64,000 bases of DNA, from the NCBI GenBank assembly GCA_009760855.2, contig WPIO01000027.1:1616501-1680500 (forward strand). Direction: 5' to 3'. Positions 24,100 through 34,440 of this stretch are shown here, piece after piece; positions within the stretch are counted from its first letter, which is position 1; each line of letters starts with the position of its first letter. A program made the position numbers and the translations under genes. The notes beneath the pieces are model-generated. The model was not told the DNA's origin, ran no database searches, and saw only the letters and a list, made by a program, of their open reading frames with translations. This stretch comes from Cristatella mucedo. Taxonomy: Eukaryota; Bryozoa; Phylactolaemata; Cristatellidae.

Positions 24100-26940
24100 A
24101 CAGGTGATGGCGGCGAAGTTGCCATATTTTTTACAGATGATTGAGTATTTCCCCTCATGCCAGAGGCCATGGTCATGTCTGCGAATGATTTGAAGGTGCC
24201 ACAGTCTGAATTTAAGTTTGCAGCTAAGCAGTTGCTAAAGCTAAGGTTTTAACACACTAACTGCTTCATAATTACTCATCAGTAGCCAAACTGATATAAG
24301 AATCAATACTCTCATTGTTCCACCCGTTTGGCAGCTTCACCTGTTTTAAATCACTTCTAAGCCAAGTTAAAGAGTGGCATCTTTTACCAATTGACTTTTC
24401 TCCCGAACTATTCGATTTGTGCATTCTCCAGGAAGGCGCTTCACAATTCTCCACAGTATTGAATCAACTTTCATGCGTTCAACATGCAGTAATCGATTGA
24501 ATATTTATGAAAAAAAATTCTACTGAATGAATAGCAGCTGTTTTAGCTGTTTTATTACTAATATGCGTCTAATACATCATCAAAAATATATCGTCTATCG
24601 ATGAGCTAAGTAGGATTCAAAATAACTCCACAAGATATTTTACATGGACAGTGCATTCTATTCTTTAAGCTGGCGGTTGTAAGAGATTATTACTCTCGTA
24701 GGACTTTGGTGATATATTGCAAGATCAAAGTTGTTCACTTAGTATATTTCCCTGGCGTGATGCTCGCATGTACCAAACTCTACAGGCCAATTTCCCTACC
24801 TACTTTGCCATTAACGCAGCTAGCATTACAATCGAGTTCTACTTTGTAGCAATTCAGTCCGAAACAAGGTAACTTCCGTCTGCATTGCTTGCAACTATAT
24901 TATACTGCCATTATATATTAGCCTTACCATTTTTGAAAAATTAGCATACTTCTAGAAAATAACTCCATTATGTTCCGTAAATAATGCAGCTTATAACCTC
25001 GGCTAGCATTAGCCTGCGCGATTTCTATATGGTACGTACTAAGGAAGAAAAAATTAACCTAAGTCTGTGGCAAATGCTGTAAGCAATCACATTCACCAAA
25101 TAGCTGACTGTGTGAAACTTTGAAATCGATTCAAGTTAACAGAAATATGGAAAATTAGCTCTTGAATGTCAACCTTGAATCGTAAGATTCGTGACATATC
25201 TACGAAATAATTCAAGCAGATTTAAATTCCATTAGATATCAGTTGATATCACAGTATGATGTCTGACCGTTTTAATCATTTCGGACAACTCTTCAAAGGA
25301 TTGTTTCACAGTCGGAGTCATCAGTTAGAGGAGTGAAAAACTAATCCTGTTTTCCTATACATGGTGTAATGTACACAGTAAAACATTACTCTGAAACACG
25401 GCAAGCTAAAAACTAGAATGAGAATTTTAATGAAATAGCAAAATTGTATGAGCATAAGTGAGCATAGCACTGATAAGCTTTCCCTGCACATAATTTTACT
25501 GGAATATGGGCTCTAAATTCTAGACGTGGGCTGCCCTCTAATTATTTTTTGCTGGCGTTTCTGAAGGTGGGGCTCTCCGCTGATCGATGACCTGTGTATG
25601 CTGTTGTTGGTCATCTGTGTTTATGCATTAAGCCTTCTTTTCATGGTTACAAGCTGTGGTCGATAGTCACCGCACTCACTAATCTATGCATGCAGGACCT
25701 TGCTAATGATTTCCTAGAATGAGCGGATTAGGAATCTAGCGGCGCCTCTAAAAGTGCCACATTCCAAAAAAGAATTAGTCGCCTCATTTCCTGAATTCTC
25801 AGCAATTTAGTATCACTACTATTATAAGTTATTTAGTGCTCTGGGTTCAAGTGGAACAAGAGATAAAAATAATCTAAAGAAAAATGCATGTTATTTAATT
25901 TGAATAGGAACTGTAATAACTGCTTATTCTTGAGCGATCGTAACAGCTGCAATACATGTTGGAGCCGAATGAACGGTAGAAAATGAAAGAATTTGGATGA
26001 GTCTTGATCTCCGGTTCAAAGACTTACCCAAAAATGTCAGCAGTTGAGCAGCAGTCCATCTCACCTAATGAAAAATTAATTATTTAGCTATTAATACACT
26101 TACATATTGCATTAATTTTACCAGACATGTGCTGAAGGTCAAGTTGTCATTGCCTCAACTGCAAGCAGGATCTGTAAAGGCTACTTTTAAAGATCCGTAT
26201 TTCACGGTACATCTATCGATATTCTCACGATTGGTAGCTTTCATTTGCAAAAGAAAATACTTGCAGATTTAACAGCCTCTTTTGTTTAGCGATAGAAGAG
26301 CCTTTTATGGCTATCACCACCGTTTGCATTGGCAATAAAGGATTGCCACTGCAGAATTTGAACCCAGGACCTCAGGACCGAGGTCGTGAAAGCAACCGCC
26401 TTACCTAGTGTGTCATCACGGTTCAGTGATTGCTCACTTTATTAGTATTATATTTTTAATGCTGAAGCGCGCCCAACTTCTGATAAAATTGGTATAACTG
26501 GTTCATTGTATTGCTTTAAATACTCTGCGATTTTTTTTGCAAGGACGAATTGAAATTCTCAGTGACGATCCTGGTAATTTTTGGAAACGCCTTACAGATT
26601 ATAACCCTGTTTTTTTTCAGGGAGCTATTGCTTTGAACCACTAGACCCACTGATCCACTCGTTTCTATTCTATCTTGATGCATGACTTGATAAACGTGAC
26701 AGACCTCACTGTGCAATGACTAGAGAAATAGGCTGTAATTGTTGCATCCACTGAAGCGTCCTTGGTAATAACTTGCCGAGCACCAATAGTTTACACATAC
26801 TAAGTAAATGATCACAATTCTCTTTCATGCATAACTTATCAGTAGCTCTTAAGTAATTAATTGCCTCACTTTTGAAATTCTGTGTAAAATTCAGCAAGCT
26901 AAACACAGCGTCCAAATTCCAGCTTCACCAGTTTCTGACA
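24100..26940. other. Duplicated non-coding sequence, copy B side
   Basis: Alignable with 15.8-16.9 and 18.25-21.3 kb of copy A, with many substitutions. The stretch equivalent to copy A 16.93-18.24 kb (exons 5-7 of gene A) is absent at about 25,230-25,290. No open exons. Confidence 0.55.
26265..26425 (-). mobile_element. tRNA-derived SINE, minus orientation
   Basis: Reverse strand: ctaggtaaggcggttgctttcacgacc head, B-box-like tgggttcaaattc, ctgcagtgg, then aaggctcttctatcgct and gaggctgttaaatctgc. Confidence 0.65.
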
Positions 26941-26945
26941 GTTAC

Positions 26946-27076
26946 CTTATGGTGTCTCAGGTAGTAGTCGATAGTCATGCTATACGTCATATCAATTCTC
27001 TGTACATCTGAGTCCAGCGAGTCATGCGATTGTCGACGATACTTTGTATGAGTTATTAGCAGTGTAAAGCTGCTTC
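26946..27076 (-). CDS. Copy B exon 7
   Basis: 131 nt, the same length and phase as copy A's 21,343-21,473 exon. Shared core KYRRQ..DSLDSDV.R.DMTYS.TIDYYL. Acceptor aaatttatag and donor AAG|GTAAC are conserved in both copies. Confidence 0.6.
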
Positions 27077-29691
27077 CTATAAATTTCAGTGCTAGTATTT
27101 AACACTATAGGCAACGAAAAATGCCTGAAACTCACAAATGCAGCAAACATATTTTGGTTGAAGTAGGAATGACAATGTTAACTCACCGGATTCCCACATC
27201 GCTGTTATAATTGGATATTCCCGGAAAACGTGTGCTTCTTCTCTAAATGGCGAAAGGGATTCGAGGATCATACAAGATTTGTCCTTGAACTTTAAAGTCG
27301 TGGTAAGCCCAAGGAACTGACTAATTATTGTCCTGGGCAGCTCACTTTGCCTAGTTTTGGATGTTGAGAAGAAAGCTAAGGCTAGATTAACATGGTTTCT
27401 TCTCCGGGTTTTGATTTCATTCACAGTTTCTGAACGCTTCAAACTGCTTCTGTCAGCAACGATTCTTCTCGTGAAATCTACAATGAGCAAGAATATTCGC
27501 AACTGACCTCTCTATATAGATAGTGCAATCTTAAAAACAAGCCTTTAAGTTCTAAAAATATTTCATGAATTTTTGTTCCATAGTGTTAGGGGCTACATCT
27601 TGCCAGTGTGATCACCAAGTTCAATCTAGGCTTTCACATCTATACAGATATTCACTCAGTTGTACCTTTGCTTTGATCCCCCAGCCCTCCATCACCTCAA
27701 ATTCTCTACACACCTTTGCTGCGTGTAGTGATGACATCTGTGCACGGATTGCAGCCACTTTCTTAAATTGAATAAAGACAATGATAACTTACTGGTTATG
27801 GGCAAACCAAGTTAACATTCAGAATTTTGAAAACCTAAGGCTCAAAATCGGCCAGCATATCTCCTATTGAATCTGCACGAAATCTAGGTATCATGTTCCA
27901 AATTAACCTTTTATTAGACGACCACATCAGCTTTCCAGTCAAATCTGCCTACTTTCAGCTACATAACATTGCTAAAATTCGGGCTTGTTTAGATAAGGAT
28001 ACCACGTCTAAGTTGGTCCATGCATTTGTGACATCCCGTCTCGACTTCTGTAACTCACTGCCTGCTGGCCTACCTGCAAGTGCAATCAGACGCTTACAGC
28101 TGGTTCAAAACTCTACAGGATGTGCAAGGGTATCTTTCGCTTATAATTGGTGGTCAAAAGTCCCCCCGCAGTTGAACCACTTTGTTCCTAAAGCTTATAG
28201 ACCTGAAAACCAGGTGCCTACATAATGCGATTAGAGTGACGTTTAATCTGCACAGTTGAGCCACTTTAAAAGTTAAAGCCTTCTAATTATCTCAATTGTT
28301 TTTATAGTTCCTAAACTCTAGCGACGAATTTCCATCTACATTGGTGGCAATGAGGTAGGAAGATCGTTTTCACAGGGGATCCAAAATGTTAATATGGTGT
28401 CTTTTCTTTTAAAACTGTTACTCATGCTTTGAACAAACCTTAAATCCTTTGGAGACCGTGCATTTAGCTCGTATGCTCCCACAGCCTGGAACTCCCTCCC
28501 GACCTGCATCAGAACATCCCCTGACCTGACCACATTTAAAAGAAACTTAAAAACATACCTATTTAGGACAGCATTTAGTGGGTCCTTGTGATTCGTCCTC
28601 GATGTGCTTATGCGTGCTGACACTGTTCATGCTGCCACTAACCACGTTTGCATGCTGACCCAGTGCATGTAACCCCTAACCATGTTATTCATTTTGTTTG
28701 TTTTTCAAGCATGATTTTACTTACTATTCTATTGCGTATCACTTTGCAGCAAATGTAAAGCGCCTAGAAAGAGATTAAGTTCTCTGAGGGCGCTTTATCA
28801 AGTGCAATATTATTATTATTATTATTATTGAATGGCATGCAAGGATTTTCTCGATCACAGACAAATTGAAACCTTACCTTTGACGTTAGCTGATGATGGC
28901 ACTTGAGCATCATCCGCAATAGAAACGGCTCCGTCAGCAATAGAACGGACATCGTCCTCAGGAGATACGTCATCGTCCGCAAGAGACACAGCAGCATCAG
29001 CTAGAGCGACGGAACAAGCTGCAAGCGGGACTGCATCGTTCGTCAAGACAGACAGCATCTTCGGCAAGGGAGAAGCCTGCAACGGATAAATGTTCCCTAA
29101 TTATTCTATGTGTTGTAAAACTTGTTTAGTTTTTCACTTCCCGGGTGGAAACTCTTCGCGTTTTACGGAAACTGCATAGAGAGATTCTTCATCATTCACT
29201 GTCTTTCCTCACAGGCTTTCCCGATACGCTAAGTGCGAGACTTTACAATATTTACGTTTCCAGCTGGTTTATGTCAACACTGAGTACCGGCTGGCCGCCA
29301 TTATTTTCTTGTGTATCTCAAAATAGTAGGTGTGATTATTTTACCATCGCATGTTAAGAGACTTGGTATCAGCCTTGGAAATTGACGAAGCACATAGCCG
29401 CGTAGCAAATGCTTTAAATTTCAGAATTATTTATAGGTGTGCATCACCTAATGTGGAATCAGGTAAAATGAAAAAGCTTACGTCCGACATCCTGAGAATG
29501 GCTACTCCATTGCAAGGACTTTCTTTATTCGACGCTCTTTTCAAGTCAATTGTACTTCCTTTACTCCATCCTGCCTTGCGAAAGACACGCATGACACCCC
29601 AGCAAATGAATGCAGTAATCACGTCCCAAATCAGCGCTTTCGGGCTCCACATGCTCTTGAGAATTCTAAAAACCCTCTGAAGTCGTTCATC
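26946..29691 (-). CDS. Unknown multi-exon gene, paralogous copy B (partial)
   Basis: Seven minus-strand exons with chaining phases. The first reads DERLQRVFRILKSMW and a hydrophobic segment ALIWDVITAFICWGVM, a likely membrane span. Three microexons follow, then an acidic Ala-Asp repeat exon, and two exons that match copy A exon for exon. I do not recognise the family. The first exon starts in phase 0 with no ATG, so 5' exons lie upstream. No 3' exons equivalent to copy A's were found beyond 26,946, because the matching stretch of copy A (16.9-18.2 kb) is missing. B is therefore either a truncated paralogue or the 5' part of one long gene continuing into copy A: its last exon ends in phase 0 and copy A's 22,844 exon begins in phase 0. 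Confidence 0.5.
27187..27477 (-). CDS. Copy B exon 6
   Basis: 96 codons with split residues at both ends. RRRNHVNLALAFF, LPRTIISQFLGLT, LKFKDKSCMILESLSPF and EEAHVFREY align with copy A's 21,585-21,866 exon. Acceptor ctcattgtag, donor TCCG|GTGAGT. Confidence 0.6.
27605..28130 (+). mobile_element. CR1-A LINE ORF fragment
   Basis: Plus-strand remnant of the CR1-A ORF downstream of RT motifs (SAYFQLHNIAKIRACLDK, LVHAFVTSRLDFCNSL), with frameshifts and no 3' end. Absent from copy A at the matching place (about 22,000). Confidence 0.75.
28434..28829 (+). mobile_element. CR1-A LINE 3' end, copy B specific
   Basis: C-terminal ORF end, 3' UTR, perfect hairpin AAAGCGCC (28,757-28,764) with GGCGCTTT (28,789-28,796), then (TTA)n. 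Copy A is contiguous here (tttgaatgacagc near 22,765). Confidence 0.85.
28878..29076 (-). CDS. Copy B exon 5: acidic Ala-Asp repeat
   Basis: 66 codons plus one base. A region of about seven- to eight-residue repeats (VSLADDD, VSPEDDV, RSIADGA, VSIADDA) ends in PSSANVK. Acceptor ccgttgcag, donor AAAG|GTAAGG. The last residues match copy A's TSANIK exon. Confidence 0.55.
29138..29171 (-). CDS. Copy B microexon 4
   Basis: 34 nt, phase 2 in and 0 out: FRKTRRVSTRE. Good acceptor ctctatgcag, donor GAA|GTGAAA (weak). Confidence 0.3.
29256..29307 (-). CDS. Copy B microexon 3
   Basis: 52 nt, phase 1 in and 2 out: NNGGQPVLSVDINQLE. Acceptor acacaag, donor AAC|GTAAAT. Confidence 0.35.
29345..29411 (-). 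CDS. Copy B microexon 2
   Basis: 22 codons plus one base, HLLRGYVLRQFPRLIPSLL then TCD. Acceptor tttaaag (weak), donor GATG|GTAAAA. Confidence 0.35.
29482..29691 (-). CDS. Copy B exon 1: membrane-span exon
   Basis: 70 codons, acceptor tcttgcag, donor GAC|GTAAGC. Contains a predicted transmembrane helix ALIWDVITAFICWGVM flanked by basic residues (RVFRKAGWSK). Confidence 0.5.
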
Positions 29692-31280
29692 CTGCAAGAT
29701 CAATAACCTTATTGAGGCTAAGATTATGAGAAATAGATGTAGCTTCGATTACTTGAATCTATAGCGCCTGAGTTGCTTCGAACATTAGCAGAAACTGTAA
29801 CACGCTTATGCCAATGCATCCGCACCTTTGTGCTACTGTATATCTACTTCAAGGCAAAAATAGCCACCACCACCACTCTTTTGTCTCAGTGCATGCACTC
29901 CTGTTTTTAAGATTAGAATATACTAGTTTTAGATCTAATAAGCAAGAATCTTGACCTTAAGCCTTGCTCTTCCTAATTTTAGTCACCCGACCAGCCATGA
30001 CATTACGGTGAATGAGCAAAATCTTTTAATCATCAGCTAAATTCCCTTATTAGGTTATCAAACCATGGGTTGCTGTAAACGTTTAAATATAATCATAATG
30101 TATTTTTTAAATTTAGTTAGCAGTGCCATTTGCTCTGGTTGATCAATCCTTAAAAAAGAACACGATAATAATGAGGAAACTTTTACTCTAAGGCCAATGG
30201 CACTCAACCACAAATCTGTTTCAAATAAATTTTGGGCATCTCGAATCAAGTACATCTAAAAGCTCGGCTTGTTAAACTGTGAGAAATGGAAAGTACACTG
30301 CGTGACTTCGTGATTCTTGTGACCTCCAGCTACGTTCAACCACCAAGTTTTACGTTTTGAACCCACAAAATTCCTGACTATACTAGTTTCTGCTGATAGG
30401 GATCCTATATGCACCAATACCACGCGATTGACCGAGTACTTGCTGAAACTCCATACCATGTATTCATTAAATGCACTCATGTGACGTAGAGAAATCTTGC
30501 TGTAAATAAAATGTCGCATTAATGTTGTTGCTGCAGTGAGCTGCTAGCTCTTTTAAACCGCGACCACCGTAACCAGCATTATTAGTAATCCGATATTGAA
30601 ATCCGGCTGGTCTAGCCTAGTGCACAGCAAGTGCATATAGTTCGCCTGCTTTCTCGAACTATTTCTTAGCAAAGCTCGGAAATTACCAAATAATAAATAA
30701 ATAAATTCATTTTTCTAGGTTTCAGCTACCACTAAATAACATCTCCATTTTTAGTTTTCAGCTATCGGCGAGCTTTTTGATTTTGTTTATTGGCAATCGC
30801 TGAGCCAGCTGAATAACCAAGTTTAGGAACGAGGTCTCATCACTCGCAGATGGTCAGTGACAAAATCCCATGTCAACAATAATGAGGCTTACCCTTATTT
30901 TGAGCAAGAATAACGAGGTCTCACTCGCAAACGGTCAGTGACAAAATACCGTGACCACAATGAGGCTTACCCTTATTTTGAGCAAGAATAGCTTTAACAG
31001 TTAGCTATGTAATTATTTTATCTACCATGTCATCCTAAGCAGGGTATAGGTGGGGCATATTTTGTTAATGTAGAATGGCAACGTTTAATTAAAACACCTG
31101 TGAATTCTCCGGACCCAGAGAAGGAATTTCAAATGATAGAGATGTATTGCAAATATCCAGGCTTTTCAATTCCTACTTGAATGAACCGCTAAAACTCAGC
31201 CTCTCGATGCAAATAGTGGTGAAGGGCGGAGCTTAAATGGTGACTGAAGGGTAGGGCTGGATTACCAACATGTAATGTAC
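29692..31280. other. Mostly non-coding between copy B and the secreted-protein gene
   Basis: Only the candidate exon at 30,256-30,519 stands out. A pair of near-repeats (cactcgcagatggtcagtga near 30,840 and ctcgcaaacggtcagtgaca near 30,923, each followed by gaggcttacccttattttga) forms a roughly 80-bp direct duplication. Confidence 0.5.
30256..30519 (-). CDS. Candidate terminal or internal exon, unknown product
   Basis: Open frame with coding-like composition: ISLRHMSAFNEYMVWSFSKY, VGSKRKTWWLNVAGGHKN and QCTFHFSQFNKPSF, then stop. Acceptor attttatttacag or cactgcag lies at its left. It sits between the secreted-protein gene and copy B exon 1 on the same strand and may belong to the latter. 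No family is recognised. Confidence 0.3.
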   Translation of the reverse strand: MRHFIYSKISLRHMSAFNEYMVWSFSKYSVNRVVLVHIGSLSAETSIVRNFVGSKRKTWWLNVAGGHKNHEVTQCTFHFSQFNKPSF

Positions 31281-32873
31281 TCACGTGCTCAAGCTCCGAA
31301 TTATATTAGTTCTAAAGGGTAATGAAGTGTGTCCAGCGCATGATAGCACCGGATGATCATAAAATGTCACCGAAAAGTTACTTGCCTTCTTTCTTTGACC
31401 AGTAGCAAAAGATTCCTGTTGAAGTGGGAACGTATTGATGGTGATAATTTGTTGATAGAATGGCAGTTTGGCATCTGCCCATTCATGGTAAGCAATTGTA
31501 CCATTTAACCATTTGTCGTAAAAGAGTGTCGAATCTGCCCAATTGTTGTAAGAGAGTCTGGTATCTGCCCATTCATTGTACGAGGGTTTGGCATCTGCTC
31601 CTTCATGAAAAGTGAGTGTGCCATTTGCACAGTCATGGAAAGAGGGTGTGGCATCTGTACATTGGTAGTAAAAGGGTCTGTCATTAGCCCAGTTGTAGTA
31701 AGAAGGTCTGAAATCTATCCAATCGTAGAAAGACAGAATGACATCTGCCCATTCACGGTAAGAGCGTATATATGTTTCCAATGCACGAAAAGAGAGTATG
31801 GCGTCTGACCATTCATGATATGACATGGTATTTGCCAATTCATGGCTGGAAGAGCCAAGTTGAAAAATAATCCTTTGATATATTATCTGTTTCTTCGATT
31901 CCAGCACACAGCCAGGTAGTGTACCACGTTCTAATAAAAAAGCTGAGTCTAATCTGGAGATTACCATTACTGCTGATGAATTTTCATCTGAGACAGAGAT
32001 GCTCGGCGACAACAGTTCATAGAAGTTGGAAACAGCATAAGTATAGTAGAAGGCTCCGTATGGGTAGGTTAGCAACCACATGAACGAGGCTGCTAACAAA
32101 CGGCCACTGAGTGGAGATGTCACCTGAGTGCCAACACAATTTAAACAGTAACTATTATTCGCCATCAAGATGCTAACGTTTCTCAAAACTGAACCGCGCC
32201 TTGTATAAACTTGGTCGCCGTGTCTGCAAAGGTGCTGATCACTGGCTACTGCCGATTGTATGTAATGTAGTCGTGTTGCTGCAGTGGGGTCATGGACAGT
32301 CAGAGTAGCGTTGGGCATGAGCGCTTCCTCTCTGCCATGGAATGCTCCGGGTGTGAAATGTTTTATCAAGTCCATAACATTTCTAGTATACCTTGACCGG
32401 GAGCTAATATTGAAAATACCTCCATGCTTGGGGAAAGCCATACATCTACCAGTCCAATAGTACCATTTACAGAGACCATTGTGGGAAAATCCAAACAAGT
32501 TTTCAGTGAAGTTCAATTTGAAGGGCACGAAATCACCGAAAATGAAATGTTCATGAAGTTGATTCATAAAGCCCGGAGTGTGTACAGGAGCTATGAATCC
32601 AAAACGGTGAGCTGGGAACAGTGCCATGGTAGCAGACCGCCGAGAATCTCGGTGCCTTCGTCCAGTAGAGAGGCGGCTATCTTTTACTGGTTTATTTTGC
32701 TGCTTAGCGTTCTGATTATTTGTCGGTATAGAAGTAATTCTGGAAGGAACGGTAGTAAGCGAATAAGTAAACTTAACAAATTTGTCAGCATAGACGGTAG
32801 CCACCAAAATAGTCGATGTCAAATAAATGAAGTCTTCTGTAGCATTTGAGCTGTTGTCAATCTTTGGGATAAG
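31281..32873 (-). CDS. Secreted repeat protein exon 3
   Basis: 530 codons and stop, acceptor ttttttgtag. Carries the glycosylation-rich body, the decapeptide array and a C-terminal tail ending NIIRSLST. The intron before it is only 107 bp. Confidence 0.78.
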   Translation of the reverse strand, partial: LIPKIDNSSNATEDFIYLTSTILVATVYADKFVKFTYSLTTVPSRITSIPTNNQNAKQQNKPVKDSRLSTGRRHRDSRRSATMALFPAHRFGFIAPVHTPGFMNQLHEHFIFGDFVPFKLNFTENLFGFSHNGLCKWYYWTGRCMAFPKHGGIFNISSRSRYTRNVMDLIKHFTPGAFHGREEALMPNATLTVHDPTAATRLHYIQSAVASDQHLCRHGDQVYTRRGSVLRNVSILMANNSYCLNCVGTQVTSPLSGRLLAASFMWLLTYPYGAFYYTYAVSNFYELLSPSISVSDENSSAVMVISRLDSAFLLERGTLPGCVLESKKQIIYQRIIFQLGSSSHELANTMSYHEWSDAILSFRALETYIRSYREWADVILSFYDWIDFRPSYYNWANDRPFYYQCTDATPSFHDCANGTLTFHEGADAKPSYNEWADTRLSYNNWADSTLFYDKWLNGTIAYHEWADAKLPFYQQIITINTFPLQQESFATGQRKKASNFSVTFYDHPVLSCAGHTSLPFRTNIIRSLST

Positions 32874-33719
32874 CTACAAAAAATATCACAAGAATGAGTC
32901 CATATTGAAATATGGTTGAGGTTTTTTTCTGATATTTGAGGAAAAAACAGCTTTGCATGATGGCGTCCAGCACAATGTACCTTGACATGTGACAAATTAA
33001 AAGCACCAAACGGCTGGTGCGAGTTGATTGCAGAAGCCAGCGATACATCAAAATTGGATTGGTCTACAATAAGGTGCATACAGAACAAATGGTCAATATC
33101 AAACAGATAATCATTAAAACTTATGATATTACAACGAACCCACCAACGTTGCAAAGCACTTACATAGGAACCCATCGTTACTCACATATGGGAATGTGCT
33201 TCTTAATGCGACCAAATGAATTAAGAAAGTGAACTAGGAGTAGATATATTTAATAAATGATAGTCCGAATATGTGCGTACGCTAAATTTCAGAATAATGC
33301 TTGCCAGCACAGTTGGGGTCAGAGTAAAGACATCTTCAATGGTCGAATAGTTGCAGAAGTAGTGATGCACAGCAAGCTTGTCTGCCTTAGTAGTATGCTA
33401 ATGCTGCAGGATCGGTACAGGAATTCCATCACCATCGAAATGCAAGCCTTGCTGTTCTCACTGAATGACACTAGCTTCAAAAAGCGACCGTTAGCGCTCT
33501 TTAGCTTTATGACAACATACTGCTCAGTCACTCTCTGAGCAATGGCGGCCCCTTAGGCTTAAGCCAAATTTGTACCTATAGGGAGCCGTAATTCTCACCT
33601 TCGAAAAGAGGGACCAGGGGCAAATCACCATCCTCAGTCGGAGCGTCAGCAAGGAAGTAGCTGAAAAATACCACGGCCATTAGCCGAGCCGTTTTGCTGG
33701 TAAACGCGAGAGCAACCAT
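31281..33719 (-). CDS. Predicted secreted glycoprotein with a 12x decapeptide repeat, 3 exons, unknown family
   Basis: Three phase-compatible exons (33,719-33,599; 33,063-32,981; 32,873-31,281) give 598 residues. The ATG is preceded four codons upstream by an in-frame TAG. The N-terminus is a clear signal peptide: a basic n-region, hydrophobic core LMAVVFFSYFLA and an ADA|PTE-like cleavage site. The mature part has many Asn-X-Ser/Thr sites (for example NSS, NAT, NFT, NIS, NGT) and few Cys. A basic Ser/Arg stretch lies near residues 110-130. A hydrophobic WLLTYPYGAFYYTYAVSNFY segment lies near residue 335. Residues 421-540 are twelve 10-residue repeats. No known domain is recognised. The length, absence of stops over 1.6 kb, good splice sites and exact phases argue for a real gene. 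It could be an extracellular structural or adhesive protein; that is inference. Confidence 0.75.
31458..31817 (-). repeat. 30-bp / 10-residue tandem repeat, 12 units
   Basis: Exactly 360 bp with no indel. Each unit has Trp at position 3 (Cys, Gly or Leu in four units), Asp/Asn at 5 and Phe/Tyr at 10; consensus roughly H-E-W-A-D-A-x-L/P-S-F/Y. Examples are HEWSDAILSF, REWADVILSF, NEWADTRLSY and HEWADAKLPF. Degenerate partial units (HELANTMSY before, YQQIITINTF after) flank the array. Confidence 0.95.
32981..33063 (-). CDS. Secreted repeat protein exon 2
   Basis: 27 codons after a split Asp: QSNFDVSLASAINSHQPFG and NLSHVK. Acceptor cttattgtag follows a pyrimidine-rich tract; donor AAG|GTACAT. 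Phase 1 in, phase 0 out. Confidence 0.7.
33599..33719 (-). CDS. Secreted repeat protein exon 1: signal peptide
   Basis: 40 codons plus one base from ATG (in-frame TAG just upstream) to donor GAAG|GTGAGA. Encodes the signal peptide and an acidic TEDGD segment. Confidence 0.72.
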
Positions 33720-34375
33720 GTTCTCTGACTAGAGCAAATGAAACGAGCGACGCTGAGCCTATCGACGCGCTTTTTCGAATTGTTTGAGTCGAAATGACGA
33801 CGCAAAGTCGACGCCTGGATATAAAGTTGTATTTTTATCTGGATATTCACCATTCTACGAGCAATGATGTCATTAAATCCTATATCAAGTGAAATTATGA
33901 ATAGGGACAACGTGCTTTTAATTAATCCGTCTGTGAAACTCTGCTTTATATAAGAAATTCAAAATAACTTCACTCCCTTTTCTCATAATGTTTCACCTGC
34001 AGCCTGAATTCTGACCATTATTCCAGGCAGTCTCTGCACCCGATACGCCATCGCCAACTTCTTCAACAGTTGCTCGTACTACAAACAAACTTACATTGAT
34101 TAAACTTCCGCTTGCGAGCAGAAAAGTACGCTACTACTTTTGTGTCGGAAGTATATAGATGTATACTTCAATGCGTCACAGACAGAGAGACGTGTTAGGA
34201 ATTTCGACATTACAGGATATTGAGGGAACCTAATTAGACGTAAATTGCATGCCTTTGATTCGCGGCTTATGCATGAAAGGTTTTGCCTAGCCTTGAGACC
34301 GGTTTGCATACGTGACTCGTATCAACGATAGGACATGTTCATAAAAATTAAAAAAATGAACAGTATCTATGCGTA
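33720..34375. other. Upstream region of the secreted-protein gene
   Basis: Holds the presumed promoter and 5' UTR. No clear TATA box or exon is identified. Confidence 0.3.
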
Positions 34376-34377
34376 TA

Positions 34378-34440
34378 TACCGTCCTGAGAGGAACTAATC
34401 TCTCTCCGGGCGCTTTACGTATACCGTAAAGTTCCAGTAC
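34378..34440 (-). mobile_element. CR1-A-like LINE tail
   Basis: gaggaactaatctctctccgggcgctttacg on the plus strand is the reversed terminal region of CR1-A; the partner stem arm is eroded. The next 350 bp carry a weak plus-strand LINE-like fragment (APAYLSDLFSF). Confidence 0.5.

Noticed and set aside
29351..29680. Plus-strand ORF of 109 codons
   Set aside because: It lies opposite copy B exon 1, which has strong splice sites and a membrane-span composition; the plus frame has neither.
32424..32849. Plus-strand ORF of 141 codons
   Set aside because: Antisense to the long exon of the secreted repeat protein; no independent support.
31281..33719. Neuropeptide or toxin-like precursor
   Set aside because: The repeats lack basic cleavage sites and Cys frameworks; the protein is better described as a secreted repeat glycoprotein of unknown role.
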